64,000 bases of DNA from Phycisphaerae bacterium (GTDB lineage Bacteria > Planctomycetota > Phycisphaerae > UBA1845), in NCBI GenBank assembly GCA_028289375.1, contig JANQQK010000012.1, positions 1-64,000 on the forward strand, given 5' to 3'. How positions within the stretch are numbered: the stretch's first letter is position 1; the number at the start of each line of letters is the position of its first letter. This document shows, one piece after another, positions 1 through 8,678 of this stretch. Under the pieces are notes generated by a model, which ran no database searches, was not told the DNA's origin, and saw only the letters and a program-made list of their open reading frames with translations. The position numbers and the translations under genes were made by a program.

Positions 1-616
1 GCCTCTTCAAACCGGCGACCGCCTCGGGGTATCCGGGGATCTGCTGGAGCGCACGTTCGTAGAGCTGCTTTGCGTCGCCAAACTTTCCGGCGTCGACCAT
101 CTCATCCGCACGACGGGTTAGCGATGCGGCCCGCAAGGTGCGCAACTGATCCATCTGCGCATCGGTCAACCCCGTGTCCGTCTTTGCGGCGGGGGAGGGG
201 GCTGCCGGTTGCTTGTCCATGGACGCGAGCATGCGCTCCGCGCTCGACTTCGTCTCGGTCGCGGCGAACTTGTTGTCCATGATGTCATTCAGGATGCGTC
301 GGGCATCATCCACACGGCCCTCGGATTCCGCCAGCCGCGCCGACTGCAAATCCTCGTCCGACTTGCGCTGCATCGAAACTGCCAGCCCGGATCGCTGCAA
401 ATACTCGGAATGACGCGAGCGGTCAGCCGACGTCAGATCACCGGCTTCGATTTGCTGCAGCGCGTGCTGTGCGCCGACGTAGTCGCCTTCATTGAATCGC
501 AAAATGGCAGACTCGAGCGCGTCTGTGGCAGATGCGTCCGCATTCTGGGCCATCGCAACCGTGGGAACGAGCAAGGCGGCCAACAGGGCGGTGCACACGA
601 CCAAGGCCTGCCGCAT
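1..616 (-). CDS. Partial exported TPR-containing protein (possibly N-terminus of a secretin/pilus-associated protein); runs off the left edge
   Basis: Minus-strand reading gives MRQALVVCTALLAALLVPTVAMAQNADASATDALESAILRFNEGDYVGAQHALQQIEAGD...ADEMVDAGKFGDAKQLYERALQQIPGYPEAVAGLKR with signal peptide and TPR-like repeats; no stop before the window edge; downstream of the PilM operon. Confidence 0.7.
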   Translation of the reverse strand, partial: MRQALVVCTALLAALLVPTVAMAQNADASATDALESAILRFNEGDYVGAQHALQQIEAGDLTSADRSRHSEYLQRSGLAVSMQRKSDEDLQSARLAESEGRVDDARRILNDIMDNKFAATETKSSAERMLASMDKQPAAPSPAAKTDTGLTDAQMDQLRTLRAASLTRRADEMVDAGKFGDAKQLYERALQQIPGYPEAVAGLKR

Positions 617-846
617 CGACTTTCCGTACTTCAAGGGATGTCCTCCTTCGCACCACGCGTCGCGGTACGTCCATCTCCGTCAGGCGGTTGGGTTGACGCC
701 CGGATCAACAGGCGGCACAGGCCTGTTGCGCAGGGGATCGCCATTCCTGCATAGAGTGCAAAGTCTAGTTGTCGCGGTGGCAGCCCGCAACCCCGTTTTT
801 GAGGGTTGTCACAATTGGGAGAAACCGGGTAAGGCGTGTCGCGTCG

Positions 847-2691
847 CTACCGACGCGGGGCTTCAAACACCAAGCTCTTGTAGCGTTTGAAGGCGTCGCT
901 TTTCTTGTCGACTTCCAGCACGCGTTTGCTCAGTTCACCGGTTCGCGTGTCGACGTAAATCATCGCGATGGTGGGCTCGGCCGGCTGGATTTCGTAGGTG
1001 TTGCCGCGTTGGCGTTTGTTCGGGAACGTGTAATCCTCGATGATGTCGATCACCGTGGCATTGGTGTCGTACGCGACCTCGGGACGGTCCGGGGTGCCGT
1101 CTTGCAGGACACGCACCGCATGTCGCGACCTGCCCGCGATACGGTCGCCGACGTTGACGTTCATCGAGTGCTTGGTCCAGACGCCCTCAAACCACTTGAA
1201 GACCGTCACCTTCGGGCTGATGCCGGAAAAAGGGCTGCCCGACGTCAGGAAAAACACGGTATCACGCGGAATGAAAACGTCATCCGACGGTACGGACCAC
1301 GCGCCAACGACCTCCATCCGCTCGGCATCATCCGCATTGTCCAGGTCCTGTGGCTGAGCACAGTAACGATTGAACAGCCGCACCCGCATGCGGTACTGAT
1401 AGGTCTTGCCGGATTCGGCGCCGCCGTTGAGCGGCAGCGTCGCGTCGTGTGCCCACACAACCTGGAAACGCGAACGAGGCCGATCGACTTCGTCGGCGTC
1501 ACCATCATCCACAGGAGCCTCCTCGGGGAGTCTTCCACGATCCTCATCGCGCTTGCCCTGGTCGGCGTCTTGGATGATCTGTTCAGCCGCGGTTTTGTCA
1601 CGCTGTGTGGCAGCCTGATTTGATCTCGCCATACCTGCCAAGCGCTTCGCCTCAGACCATCTGCGTCCATCGACCGCAGCTCGGGCATCCCGAAGCAGGC
1701 CGGCGATGATCTCCTTGTCGGATTTTTCTTCCGGCTCGGTCGCGTCCTGCAGGTCGGCGATGCCGTAATCACGTGGCTCGCACTCGTCATCGGGCGGGCA
1801 CAACTCCAGATCAAGATCGCGCACGTTCAGGTCGGCGTAACCGGGCATCGCCCAATCGTCGCCGAACAGAACCGGCGGCATGAGTGGTCGAATCAGGTGC
1901 ACTTGCGCCTCGCGCACGAGATTGAAATACTCACGCACCGTGTCCTGTGTCCGAATCGTGGGAAGCGGTCCCTTTCGGGTCTGCTCGATCACGATCTCCG
2001 GCGGTGCAGGTGGGACAAGGGGTCGATACGTGATGACATCCACCCAGTCGCTGTAGGCGCCACTGGCGAGCTTCTCCCGACGTTGCAAATCCACACCGAT
2101 CACGTACGGGTTGCGCTTTCCGACCTTGTACCCAGCGTTCTGGAATGCATTGATCTGACGCACCTGATCGAAGCGGGCGGACACCGTCACCCAGTTGACA
2201 TCCTGTGTGCCCACTCCGACCGCGTCCTGATTTGACTTGCCGAGGACCTGCGGCAGCGGCGGGTCGATGCTCGAACGACCGAATGTCACCTGAAGATCTT
2301 CCACCGCGATCACGTCGGCCAATCGCAATTCACCCGCCACCGGCGTCCACTTGACCTCCGGGACGGGCGGCAGCCATGGTGCAGGCGGCTTGGTTGTCGG
2401 ACTCAGGTTTGCGTAGTCAATCGGGCTTTTGGCAGATACGAACTGCTCGACAAGCGGCTCGATCTCGGCCTCCTCGACCTTAACGCCGTTCATTCGGGTA
2501 AGCAGACTTCTGGCTTCATCGAGAACGCGATTGTCGATGGTCTCCGGGGTCACCTGTTCGCCGCGGAGATCGACGGTATTGGGCGTCGACACGAGAAACA
2601 TCACAATCGCCCCGACGAGTATCAACCCGCACAGACCGAGGACACCCTTTTCCACATGTCGCTCAATGATGTTGATCGATTGCTTGGCCAT
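847..2691 (-). CDS. Membrane-anchored uncharacterised protein of pilus/secretion operon (614 aa)
   Basis: Long ORF, single N-terminal TM (GVLGLCGLILVGAIVMFLV), co-directional with PilM-like gene. Confidence 0.8.
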   Translation of the reverse strand: MAKQSINIIERHVEKGVLGLCGLILVGAIVMFLVSTPNTVDLRGEQVTPETIDNRVLDEARSLLTRMNGVKVEEAEIEPLVEQFVSAKSPIDYANLSPTTKPPAPWLPPVPEVKWTPVAGELRLADVIAVEDLQVTFGRSSIDPPLPQVLGKSNQDAVGVGTQDVNWVTVSARFDQVRQINAFQNAGYKVGKRNPYVIGVDLQRREKLASGAYSDWVDVITYRPLVPPAPPEIVIEQTRKGPLPTIRTQDTVREYFNLVREAQVHLIRPLMPPVLFGDDWAMPGYADLNVRDLDLELCPPDDECEPRDYGIADLQDATEPEEKSDKEIIAGLLRDARAAVDGRRWSEAKRLAGMARSNQAATQRDKTAAEQIIQDADQGKRDEDRGRLPEEAPVDDGDADEVDRPRSRFQVVWAHDATLPLNGGAESGKTYQYRMRVRLFNRYCAQPQDLDNADDAERMEVVGAWSVPSDDVFIPRDTVFFLTSGSPFSGISPKVTVFKWFEGVWTKHSMNVNVGDRIAGRSRHAVRVLQDGTPDRPEVAYDTNATVIDIIEDYTFPNKRQRGNTYEIQPAEPTIAMIYVDTRTGELSKRVLEVDKKSDAFKRYKSLVFEAPRR

Positions 2692-2729
2692 GAGCAGTTC
2701 TTCTTGTTAGTCGGATCCCTGAGTTTCTG

Positions 2730-4079
2730 TCATCTTCCGCCCCGGCCTCTTCGACCGCCGCGATTGCCGGCACCTTGACGCCCAGTGGTCGACGGAGCGG
2801 CCTTTTTGGGTTCTCGATCGGGACATTTCTGCTTGATGCGTTCGAGGACCTCATCGGGCATCATGCACCGATACAGGTCGCCGAAAAATATAGTCTCAAA
2901 ATCCAGCACGGCCGTGACCGCCGGATCTGATCCGTAAATACGCCCCTCCATCGCGAGGTTTTCAAACTTGTCGCGATCGTAGACATATTGCGAATTCAGC
3001 AGCGAATGGAAACGGTTTTTGCACAGTTCATCGATGATCGTCGGCAGCTTGCGGGAATCCACGACCAACTTCAATGTGAACTGCACCACCTCATACAACG
3101 ACTCGCTTTCACTCCCGGTGAAGACCGTTTCCGGATCAGCCGGCGGCAGTACAGGATTGTCACCCGCGAGCGATGGAGCCTGACTCCGGCGCTGTCCCAT
3201 TCGTTCTGTGGGCAGATAATCCGAAACCCGGATCGAAATGAGTTCCTTGACCGGCAGCGTCGCCACCCAACCACGCTCACCGTCTGCTTTCAGCGCTTCA
3301 GCACTCTGCTCGTTGATACGGGCGATGGACGCAACAATGTCCTGCTGAATCCAAAGTGACACCTGCGCATCCCACATGTCCGCCAGATTCGGCGTCACGT
3401 CTTCGTAAATCTCCGTGCGCTCGTCGAACGCTTCACGGGACGCATAGCACTGGATCTCGCGTGCCCGACGAATAGCCGCCCGCGTCGCAGCGGATTGCAT
3501 GGCCTCCTGCGAAGTGATGAGGCCCGAGGCGTGCGGTGGTTCGATCTCCAGGTCATCGGTCAAATCGGAAGACTCCGATCCGCTGTCGTCGAGGATGCTC
3601 ATCTGATGGCGGCGCTCATCCTCCATCTCTTCCTGCATGCGTTGAATATCAATGTCGCTTGGCGGTTCGCCGGCTTTGAGAGCGTCGATCATCTGAATGA
3701 ACGCATTGGCGTAGATGTCGGGAAACTGGAGCTTTCCGTCGCGTGTCGGCTCGGGGAAGAACTGCTCGCCCGATGGGGGCGGTAGGGGTTCATACTGATT
3801 CAGAGCGTGCGCTTCCTTGAGCAACTCCTCATACATCGCCTTGACGGTTTCGACGCGTTTCTTCTCCGCGTCGATGGTCTTGTTGTTCACGGGCCTGCTG
3901 ATTTGCGCGCCGAATTGATTGTACAGGCTGGCGATCTGGTCCAGTTCGGACTTGACGTCGTCCATGGCGCCAACGCCCATCACACCCATGACGATTGCCC
4001 CGATCGCCACCACACCGCAGACAATGTTGAAAACGTGCTTCTTGAGCACCGTTACTATGGTCTTGAGGATGTTCTTCAT
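2730..4079 (-). CDS. Membrane-anchored protein of pilus/secretion operon, PilO-like position
   Basis: ORF starting MKNILKTIVTVLKKHVFNIVCGVVAIGAIVMGVMGV; N-terminal TM then coiled region; between PilM-like and 614-aa genes. Confidence 0.75.
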   Translation of the reverse strand: MKNILKTIVTVLKKHVFNIVCGVVAIGAIVMGVMGVGAMDDVKSELDQIASLYNQFGAQISRPVNNKTIDAEKKRVETVKAMYEELLKEAHALNQYEPLPPPSGEQFFPEPTRDGKLQFPDIYANAFIQMIDALKAGEPPSDIDIQRMQEEMEDERRHQMSILDDSGSESSDLTDDLEIEPPHASGLITSQEAMQSAATRAAIRRAREIQCYASREAFDERTEIYEDVTPNLADMWDAQVSLWIQQDIVASIARINEQSAEALKADGERGWVATLPVKELISIRVSDYLPTERMGQRRSQAPSLAGDNPVLPPADPETVFTGSESESLYEVVQFTLKLVVDSRKLPTIIDELCKNRFHSLLNSQYVYDRDKFENLAMEGRIYGSDPAVTAVLDFETIFFGDLYRCMMPDEVLERIKQKCPDREPKKAAPSTTGRQGAGNRGGRRGRGGR

Positions 4080-4127
4080 GCCACCGCCTTCATCAGCCAC
4101 CACGCGTGGCAGCCCGTTTCATCGCTT

Positions 4128-6224
4128 TTACGGGTTGCCCGTTGTCGTATTCCCGGCTGGATCATCCTTCTTCTCCTCAACTGGAAGATCCTCCAGGACG
4201 ACGTCCAACTCCAAACCAAAGACCCAATCATTGTCCATCGCCTCATCGGTCACGGGATCGACAAATTTGGCGTCTGATGACTTTGGCGTCGGTGTCGTCG
4301 GCTTCTTGCCGCGACCACCACGTCCCTTGCCCCAGCCACCTCGTGTAGTCGATGTTGATGCCCCGGACTTCTTGCCCTTTTGGGGCAGCTTTCGGCCACT
4401 GGCGAACACGACCCGATTGATAAAGAACCCGGTCCCGGGCTGACGGCCCGTTTCGAGCAACGCGTCGCGGAACTTGTCTGCAGCGAATCGAATGGTCTCT
4501 TCGTGCGGCGTGCGACACTCGAGCTTGACGTGGAACCCAGGCCGCTTCGCATTGCCCTTGGGCTTGATCACTTGGGGCGCGTCCGCCTTGAGAACCATGT
4601 CCTCCATCTCGACCTCGTCGATTTCGGCGTGGTAGGTCGATTCAAACCGCTCGATGAAGACTTCCTCACGCCGTTCACGACGCAGCACACCCGACCGGTC
4701 TGTTGTGACAGCGTTGATGTAGCTGTCGACATCGGTCACGTCACTGACTTTGTCGCTCGTTTTTGGAAGCGCGGCATGAATGGACGCGAGGATTTTGGGC
4801 CAAACCGCCTTGTTGCGCTGCAACTGGATGAGTTGCTCGCACTTTTTCTTCTCGTCCAAACCCTGCGTTTTGAAGGTGCTCAGCTCTTTGCCAAATGTCT
4901 TGGATACCTGCAGGATCGTGTTCGCTTCCTCACGCGGTCGCAGACCACCGGTGACGCCGGTCTGGAGGATCTGCGTAGCACGATCAAGGTTGACCGGTGG
5001 CGGTGTGTTGCCGGCGTTGGCCTGAAGCGTGCCCATGTCGGACGATTGCCGGAACCAGACGATTCCAGAGGCCAACAACAGACACGCCGCCGACGCCGCA
5101 AAGAACGGCTTTTTCTTACGCCAAACGACCTGTTTGACGATTTCACCGGGCAGCAGGTTGCTGCTGATCGCCGACGTGCCCGGCTGCGACTTGGTGTGCT
5201 CCAACCCCTGCAACGCCAGCCCATAGGCGACGATGTACGGGGACATGTTTTCCTTAAAATTCTCGGTGTCGCGCACGTCCACGACATTCGCGTTGGTGAA
5301 CGTCATGGGCCGTTCAACCGGAAGTTGCAGGTTCTGCTGCAGATACTTCTGAAGCCCGGGCAATTCGAATGCGTTGCCCAACCCAAGAATTCGCACCAGT
5401 TCCGTATCACGGTGCGTCGAGCGGTAGAACCCGAGCGACCGTGACAATTCCTGAACCAGCTCAGCGAACACGGGGCGCATCGCCTGGAAGATCTGGCGTG
5501 CGTACTTGCTCGTCGCCGCCGTGCGCTTGAGGTTTTCTGCCTTGGAGAAGGTGAGCTTGAACGCCTTGACGAGAACGTCCGTGAATTTGTTGCCCCCGAG
5601 CGGGACGGTTCGCGTCCACAGGTTGTGGTTCGTGGCCACGATCAGGTCGGTGTTTTCCGCACCGAGATCGAGGAGCACGCTGGCTTCCTCGGTCAGGCGA
5701 CCCTCGAAATGGAGGGCATTGTAAAGTGCCAGCGGAGAGGACTGCACCACGATCGGTTCGATACCTGCCCGCTCAAATGGCAGCAGGTAGTCGCGAATCA
5801 ACTCCCGCTTCATCGCGAAGATGCCGACCTCGACGTCGGGCGAATCCTCCTCCTGGAACGTCTGAAAGTCCCAGATGACTTCGTCCAGATCAAACGGAAT
5901 CTGCTGATCGGCTTCATACCGAACGATGTCGGGGATCTTTTTGGGCTCGACCGGCGGCAATTTGCTGAATCGGGCGAGGGTGTGTTGGCCGGGGACGCCG
6001 ACGACCACCTTATCCTTGGAAATATCGTTGCGGGCGAGGAATTTCTCGATGGCCGACGAGACCACCTCGTGGCGGTCGGTGTCGGGTTGAGAGAGCATTT
6101 TGGCGTGTTCGATGAGTTCCTGACCGACGATGTCGACCTTTCCGTCGGCCCCGGGGCGCAGCTTGATCGCCTTCAGCGAGCAACGCCCAAGATCAATCCC
6201 CCAGATTGCGGTTGCACCAGCCAT
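4128..6224 (-). CDS. pilM: Type IV pilus assembly PilM-like ATPase with C-terminal TM/PilN-like extension (698 aa)
   Basis: MAGATAIWGIDLGRCSLKAIKLRPG... actin-like PilM fold motifs (VVVGVPGQHTLARFSKLPPV, LLDLGAENTDLIV), TM segment FFAASAACLLLASGIVWF in the second half. Confidence 0.8.
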   Translation of the reverse strand: MAGATAIWGIDLGRCSLKAIKLRPGADGKVDIVGQELIEHAKMLSQPDTDRHEVVSSAIEKFLARNDISKDKVVVGVPGQHTLARFSKLPPVEPKKIPDIVRYEADQQIPFDLDEVIWDFQTFQEEDSPDVEVGIFAMKRELIRDYLLPFERAGIEPIVVQSSPLALYNALHFEGRLTEEASVLLDLGAENTDLIVATNHNLWTRTVPLGGNKFTDVLVKAFKLTFSKAENLKRTAATSKYARQIFQAMRPVFAELVQELSRSLGFYRSTHRDTELVRILGLGNAFELPGLQKYLQQNLQLPVERPMTFTNANVVDVRDTENFKENMSPYIVAYGLALQGLEHTKSQPGTSAISSNLLPGEIVKQVVWRKKKPFFAASAACLLLASGIVWFRQSSDMGTLQANAGNTPPPVNLDRATQILQTGVTGGLRPREEANTILQVSKTFGKELSTFKTQGLDEKKKCEQLIQLQRNKAVWPKILASIHAALPKTSDKVSDVTDVDSYINAVTTDRSGVLRRERREEVFIERFESTYHAEIDEVEMEDMVLKADAPQVIKPKGNAKRPGFHVKLECRTPHEETIRFAADKFRDALLETGRQPGTGFFINRVVFASGRKLPQKGKKSGASTSTTRGGWGKGRGGRGKKPTTPTPKSSDAKFVDPVTDEAMDNDWVFGLELDVVLEDLPVEEKKDDPAGNTTTGNP

Positions 6225-6570
6225 TCAACGCCTCCTGAAACGCGCATAAGGATCGCCTGCACCGGCCAGCGGTCCTGTTGCGGCCAGAGTATGGTGCATG
6301 CGGGCGTGGGTGTAAAGCCAGCCTGATCGCGGGTGCTTCCTGCTCGGGATGTGGGAAAACGCAGCCCGAGCGCAGGCCACCCTTTCTGACTGATGCTTCT
6401 CTGTCGGTTATCAAAAATCCACTCAAATCCCTCCATTGAGGCAGGTTTTGACATCGGTTTTCGTAGCGAGGATTGAACCAAGGCCGTTGCAACTCGCTCC
6501 GTTGACAGGGCGACCGGGCGGACAACAATCAGCGACGGTCAACGCAAGACTCCACTGGAAGGCGATCACC

Positions 6571-7230
6571 ATGAGCAGCGAACCGCTTCGGATTCACGTC
6601 ACCAACGACATGATGTTCTTTGAGAATGGCTACACCGTTTCATTCCGCGACGGCGGGGCGTGCTGGATTATCGATCCGGGACCGCCGCCGCAGGCTGATC
6701 AGATCGTGGCCTACGTGAAGGAACATGACCTCAAACCCGAAGCCGTTGTTCTGACGCACGCGCACGCCGATCACATCGCCGGTATCGATGACTGCCTGGA
6801 CCAGTTGGGAGAGATGCCGGTCTTTCTTGCTGAGCAAGAGTGGCCGATGCTGACCGATGGGCATCAGAATCTGTCGACCAATCTCGGGGCTCCGCTGGTT
6901 GTGGCTGCCAAGGACGTTCGGCCGTTGAATGTCGGTGACACCCTGTCGCTGGCGGAATCGGTTTGGGAGATCGGCGACGTATCAGGGCACTCGCCGGGTG
7001 GTCGAAGTTTGTACTGTGCCGATCTGGGGATCGTGTTCGTGGGCGATGCGTTGTTTCAGGGCAGCATCGGGCGAACCGATTTCCATCATTCCAACCATGA
7101 CCAACTGATCGGCAACATCAAGAACACGTTGTTCGCGTTGCCTGACGACACCCGCGTGCTATCGGGACATGGTCCGGAGACGACAATCGGCGTCGAGAAG
7201 GCAAGCAACCCGTTTCTGATGGGCATCTGA
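6571..7230 (+). CDS. MBL-fold metallo-hydrolase (glyoxalase II-like)
   Basis: THAHADHIAGIDD motif (HxHxDH), GHSPGGRSLY, GDALFQGSIGRTD, LSGHGPETTI. Confidence 0.85.
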   Translation: MSSEPLRIHVTNDMMFFENGYTVSFRDGGACWIIDPGPPPQADQIVAYVKEHDLKPEAVVLTHAHADHIAGIDDCLDQLGEMPVFLAEQEWPMLTDGHQNLSTNLGAPLVVAAKDVRPLNVGDTLSLAESVWEIGDVSGHSPGGRSLYCADLGIVFVGDALFQGSIGRTDFHHSNHDQLIGNIKNTLFALPDDTRVLSGHGPETTIGVEKASNPFLMGI

Positions 7231-7238
7231 CGAGCGGC

Positions 7239-7949
7239 GTGGCAGAGGCACTGAGCAACGTGGGCGTGGTCATTCCGGCGCTCAACGAAGCGGACAATCT
7301 GCGTACGCTCCTTCCGACTCTGAATTCACTGAATCCGGGACAAATCGTCGTCGGTGATAACGGATCAACGGACGGGAGCGGGGACGTTGCCCGAGAACTT
7401 GGCGCGACGGTGGCCGACGCTCCGGTTCGTGGATATGGCGCGGCCTGCTGGTGTGCGATGGAGAAGCTGAATGACCACATTGACGTGGTCGTGTTCGTCG
7501 ACGCTGATCAGGCTGACGATGTCACGCTGCTGCCTTCGCTGGTGAGGCCTATTTTGCAGGACGAGGCTGACCTGGTCATTGGAACGCGCGTCGGCGCAAT
7601 GTGTGAATCGGGCGCGATGTCGTTGCCACAACGTTTCGGCGATCGACTGGCAACATGGCTGATTCGCGTGGGCTGGGGTTTTCGTTTCGGGGATCTTGGT
7701 CCATTCCGCGCGATCCGGCGGTCATCGCTTCACGCAATCGGAATGCGCGATCGTGCGTTCGGGTGGACGATTGAAATGCAGATTCGGGCGGTGGAACTGG
7801 AACTGCGTATCTGGCAGCTTCCAGTGCCGTACCGTCGACGACGTGGAAAGAGCAAAATCAGTGGCACTGTTCGCGGTGTCGTGTTGGCGGGGTATTGGAT
7901 CCTGACGACGTGGGCTCGCCTGTGGTGGACGCGGTCGGCCAGAATCTGA
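7239..7949 (+). CDS. Glycosyltransferase family 2
   Basis: VGVVIPALNEADNLRTLLPTL...DNGSTDGS...VVFVDADQADD GT2 motifs. Confidence 0.85.
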   Translation: MAEALSNVGVVIPALNEADNLRTLLPTLNSLNPGQIVVGDNGSTDGSGDVARELGATVADAPVRGYGAACWCAMEKLNDHIDVVVFVDADQADDVTLLPSLVRPILQDEADLVIGTRVGAMCESGAMSLPQRFGDRLATWLIRVGWGFRFGDLGPFRAIRRSSLHAIGMRDRAFGWTIEMQIRAVELELRIWQLPVPYRRRRGKSKISGTVRGVVLAGYWILTTWARLWWTRSARI

Positions 7950-8230
7950 CATTGCGTGCGATGGTAGGTCGACGTACGACCGAATCGTGCGGTGAACGAC
8001 GCAACCCGAGCTCTGGTCGCGCATCGGCATTGACGTTCATTGGTTTTGATTGAGTCGTGTGGGCCATGCGAATTCGCATTGTTGCCGGAACTTCGCATGC
8101 CACGATCCTAACGACTGGCTTGACACGGGGTTAGGTGTCCGATTCAATTCAAGCTGAAAGTTGTGACTGATCGCACATCGCGTGGCGATGGCAGGGTCGC
8201 ATCTCGTTGTGATGTGAAAGAGCAAACGGC

Positions 8231-8395
8231 ATGATGAATCGATGGAAGCGGATGGTGGGCGTGATGTTGTCCGGCGGGCTTCTGTTCCAGATGGAAGGGT
8301 GCGTGGTCGACCCCGACATTCTCCTGCGTGCGGGTCTTTCGGTCGCGACGGACCTGTCGGTGTTCCTGCTGGAGAATCTGGCAGCCACCCTTTAA
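8231..8395 (+). CDS. Small exported peptide (54 aa), paralogue-like to next ORF
   Basis: MMNRWKRMVGVMLSGGLLFQMEGCVVDPDILLRAGLSVATDLSVFLLENLAATL; signal-like N-terminus, Cys. Confidence 0.55.
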   Translation: MMNRWKRMVGVMLSGGLLFQMEGCVVDPDILLRAGLSVATDLSVFLLENLAATL

Positions 8396-8429
8396 GGCGG
8401 TTTTTGGTATTCGGCGCGGTGGGAGCTTG

Positions 8430-8630
8430 ATGAGCATGAAGAGAACATCACGGGCATTCAGGCGTGGGATTTTGCTTTCATCGCTGGCGGGTCTCTGCCT
8501 TTCGGCAGGGCCTTGCGGCATCACGACGTTGCAGTTCAACGAATTCGTTCAGTCGACGTTCATTCGGACGGCTGTGACGACCTTTTTCTCAATCGTTGAA
8601 GCTGCGACCATTGATCAGGCCGGCGGATAG
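8430..8630 (+). CDS. Small exported peptide (66 aa)
   Basis: MSMKRTSRAFRRGILLSSLAGLCLSAGPCGITTLQFNEFVQSTFIRTAVTTFFSIVEAATIDQAGG; same layout as preceding ORF. Confidence 0.55.
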   Translation: MSMKRTSRAFRRGILLSSLAGLCLSAGPCGITTLQFNEFVQSTFIRTAVTTFFSIVEAATIDQAGG

Positions 8631-8678
8631 CGCGTCGGGCGACGGCATCATTCGACGATTCGGTCAACAGGATTGGGC

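Noticed and set aside
4380-5444. 354-aa plus-strand ORF
   Set aside because: Opposite strand of pilM-like gene; no coherent domain.
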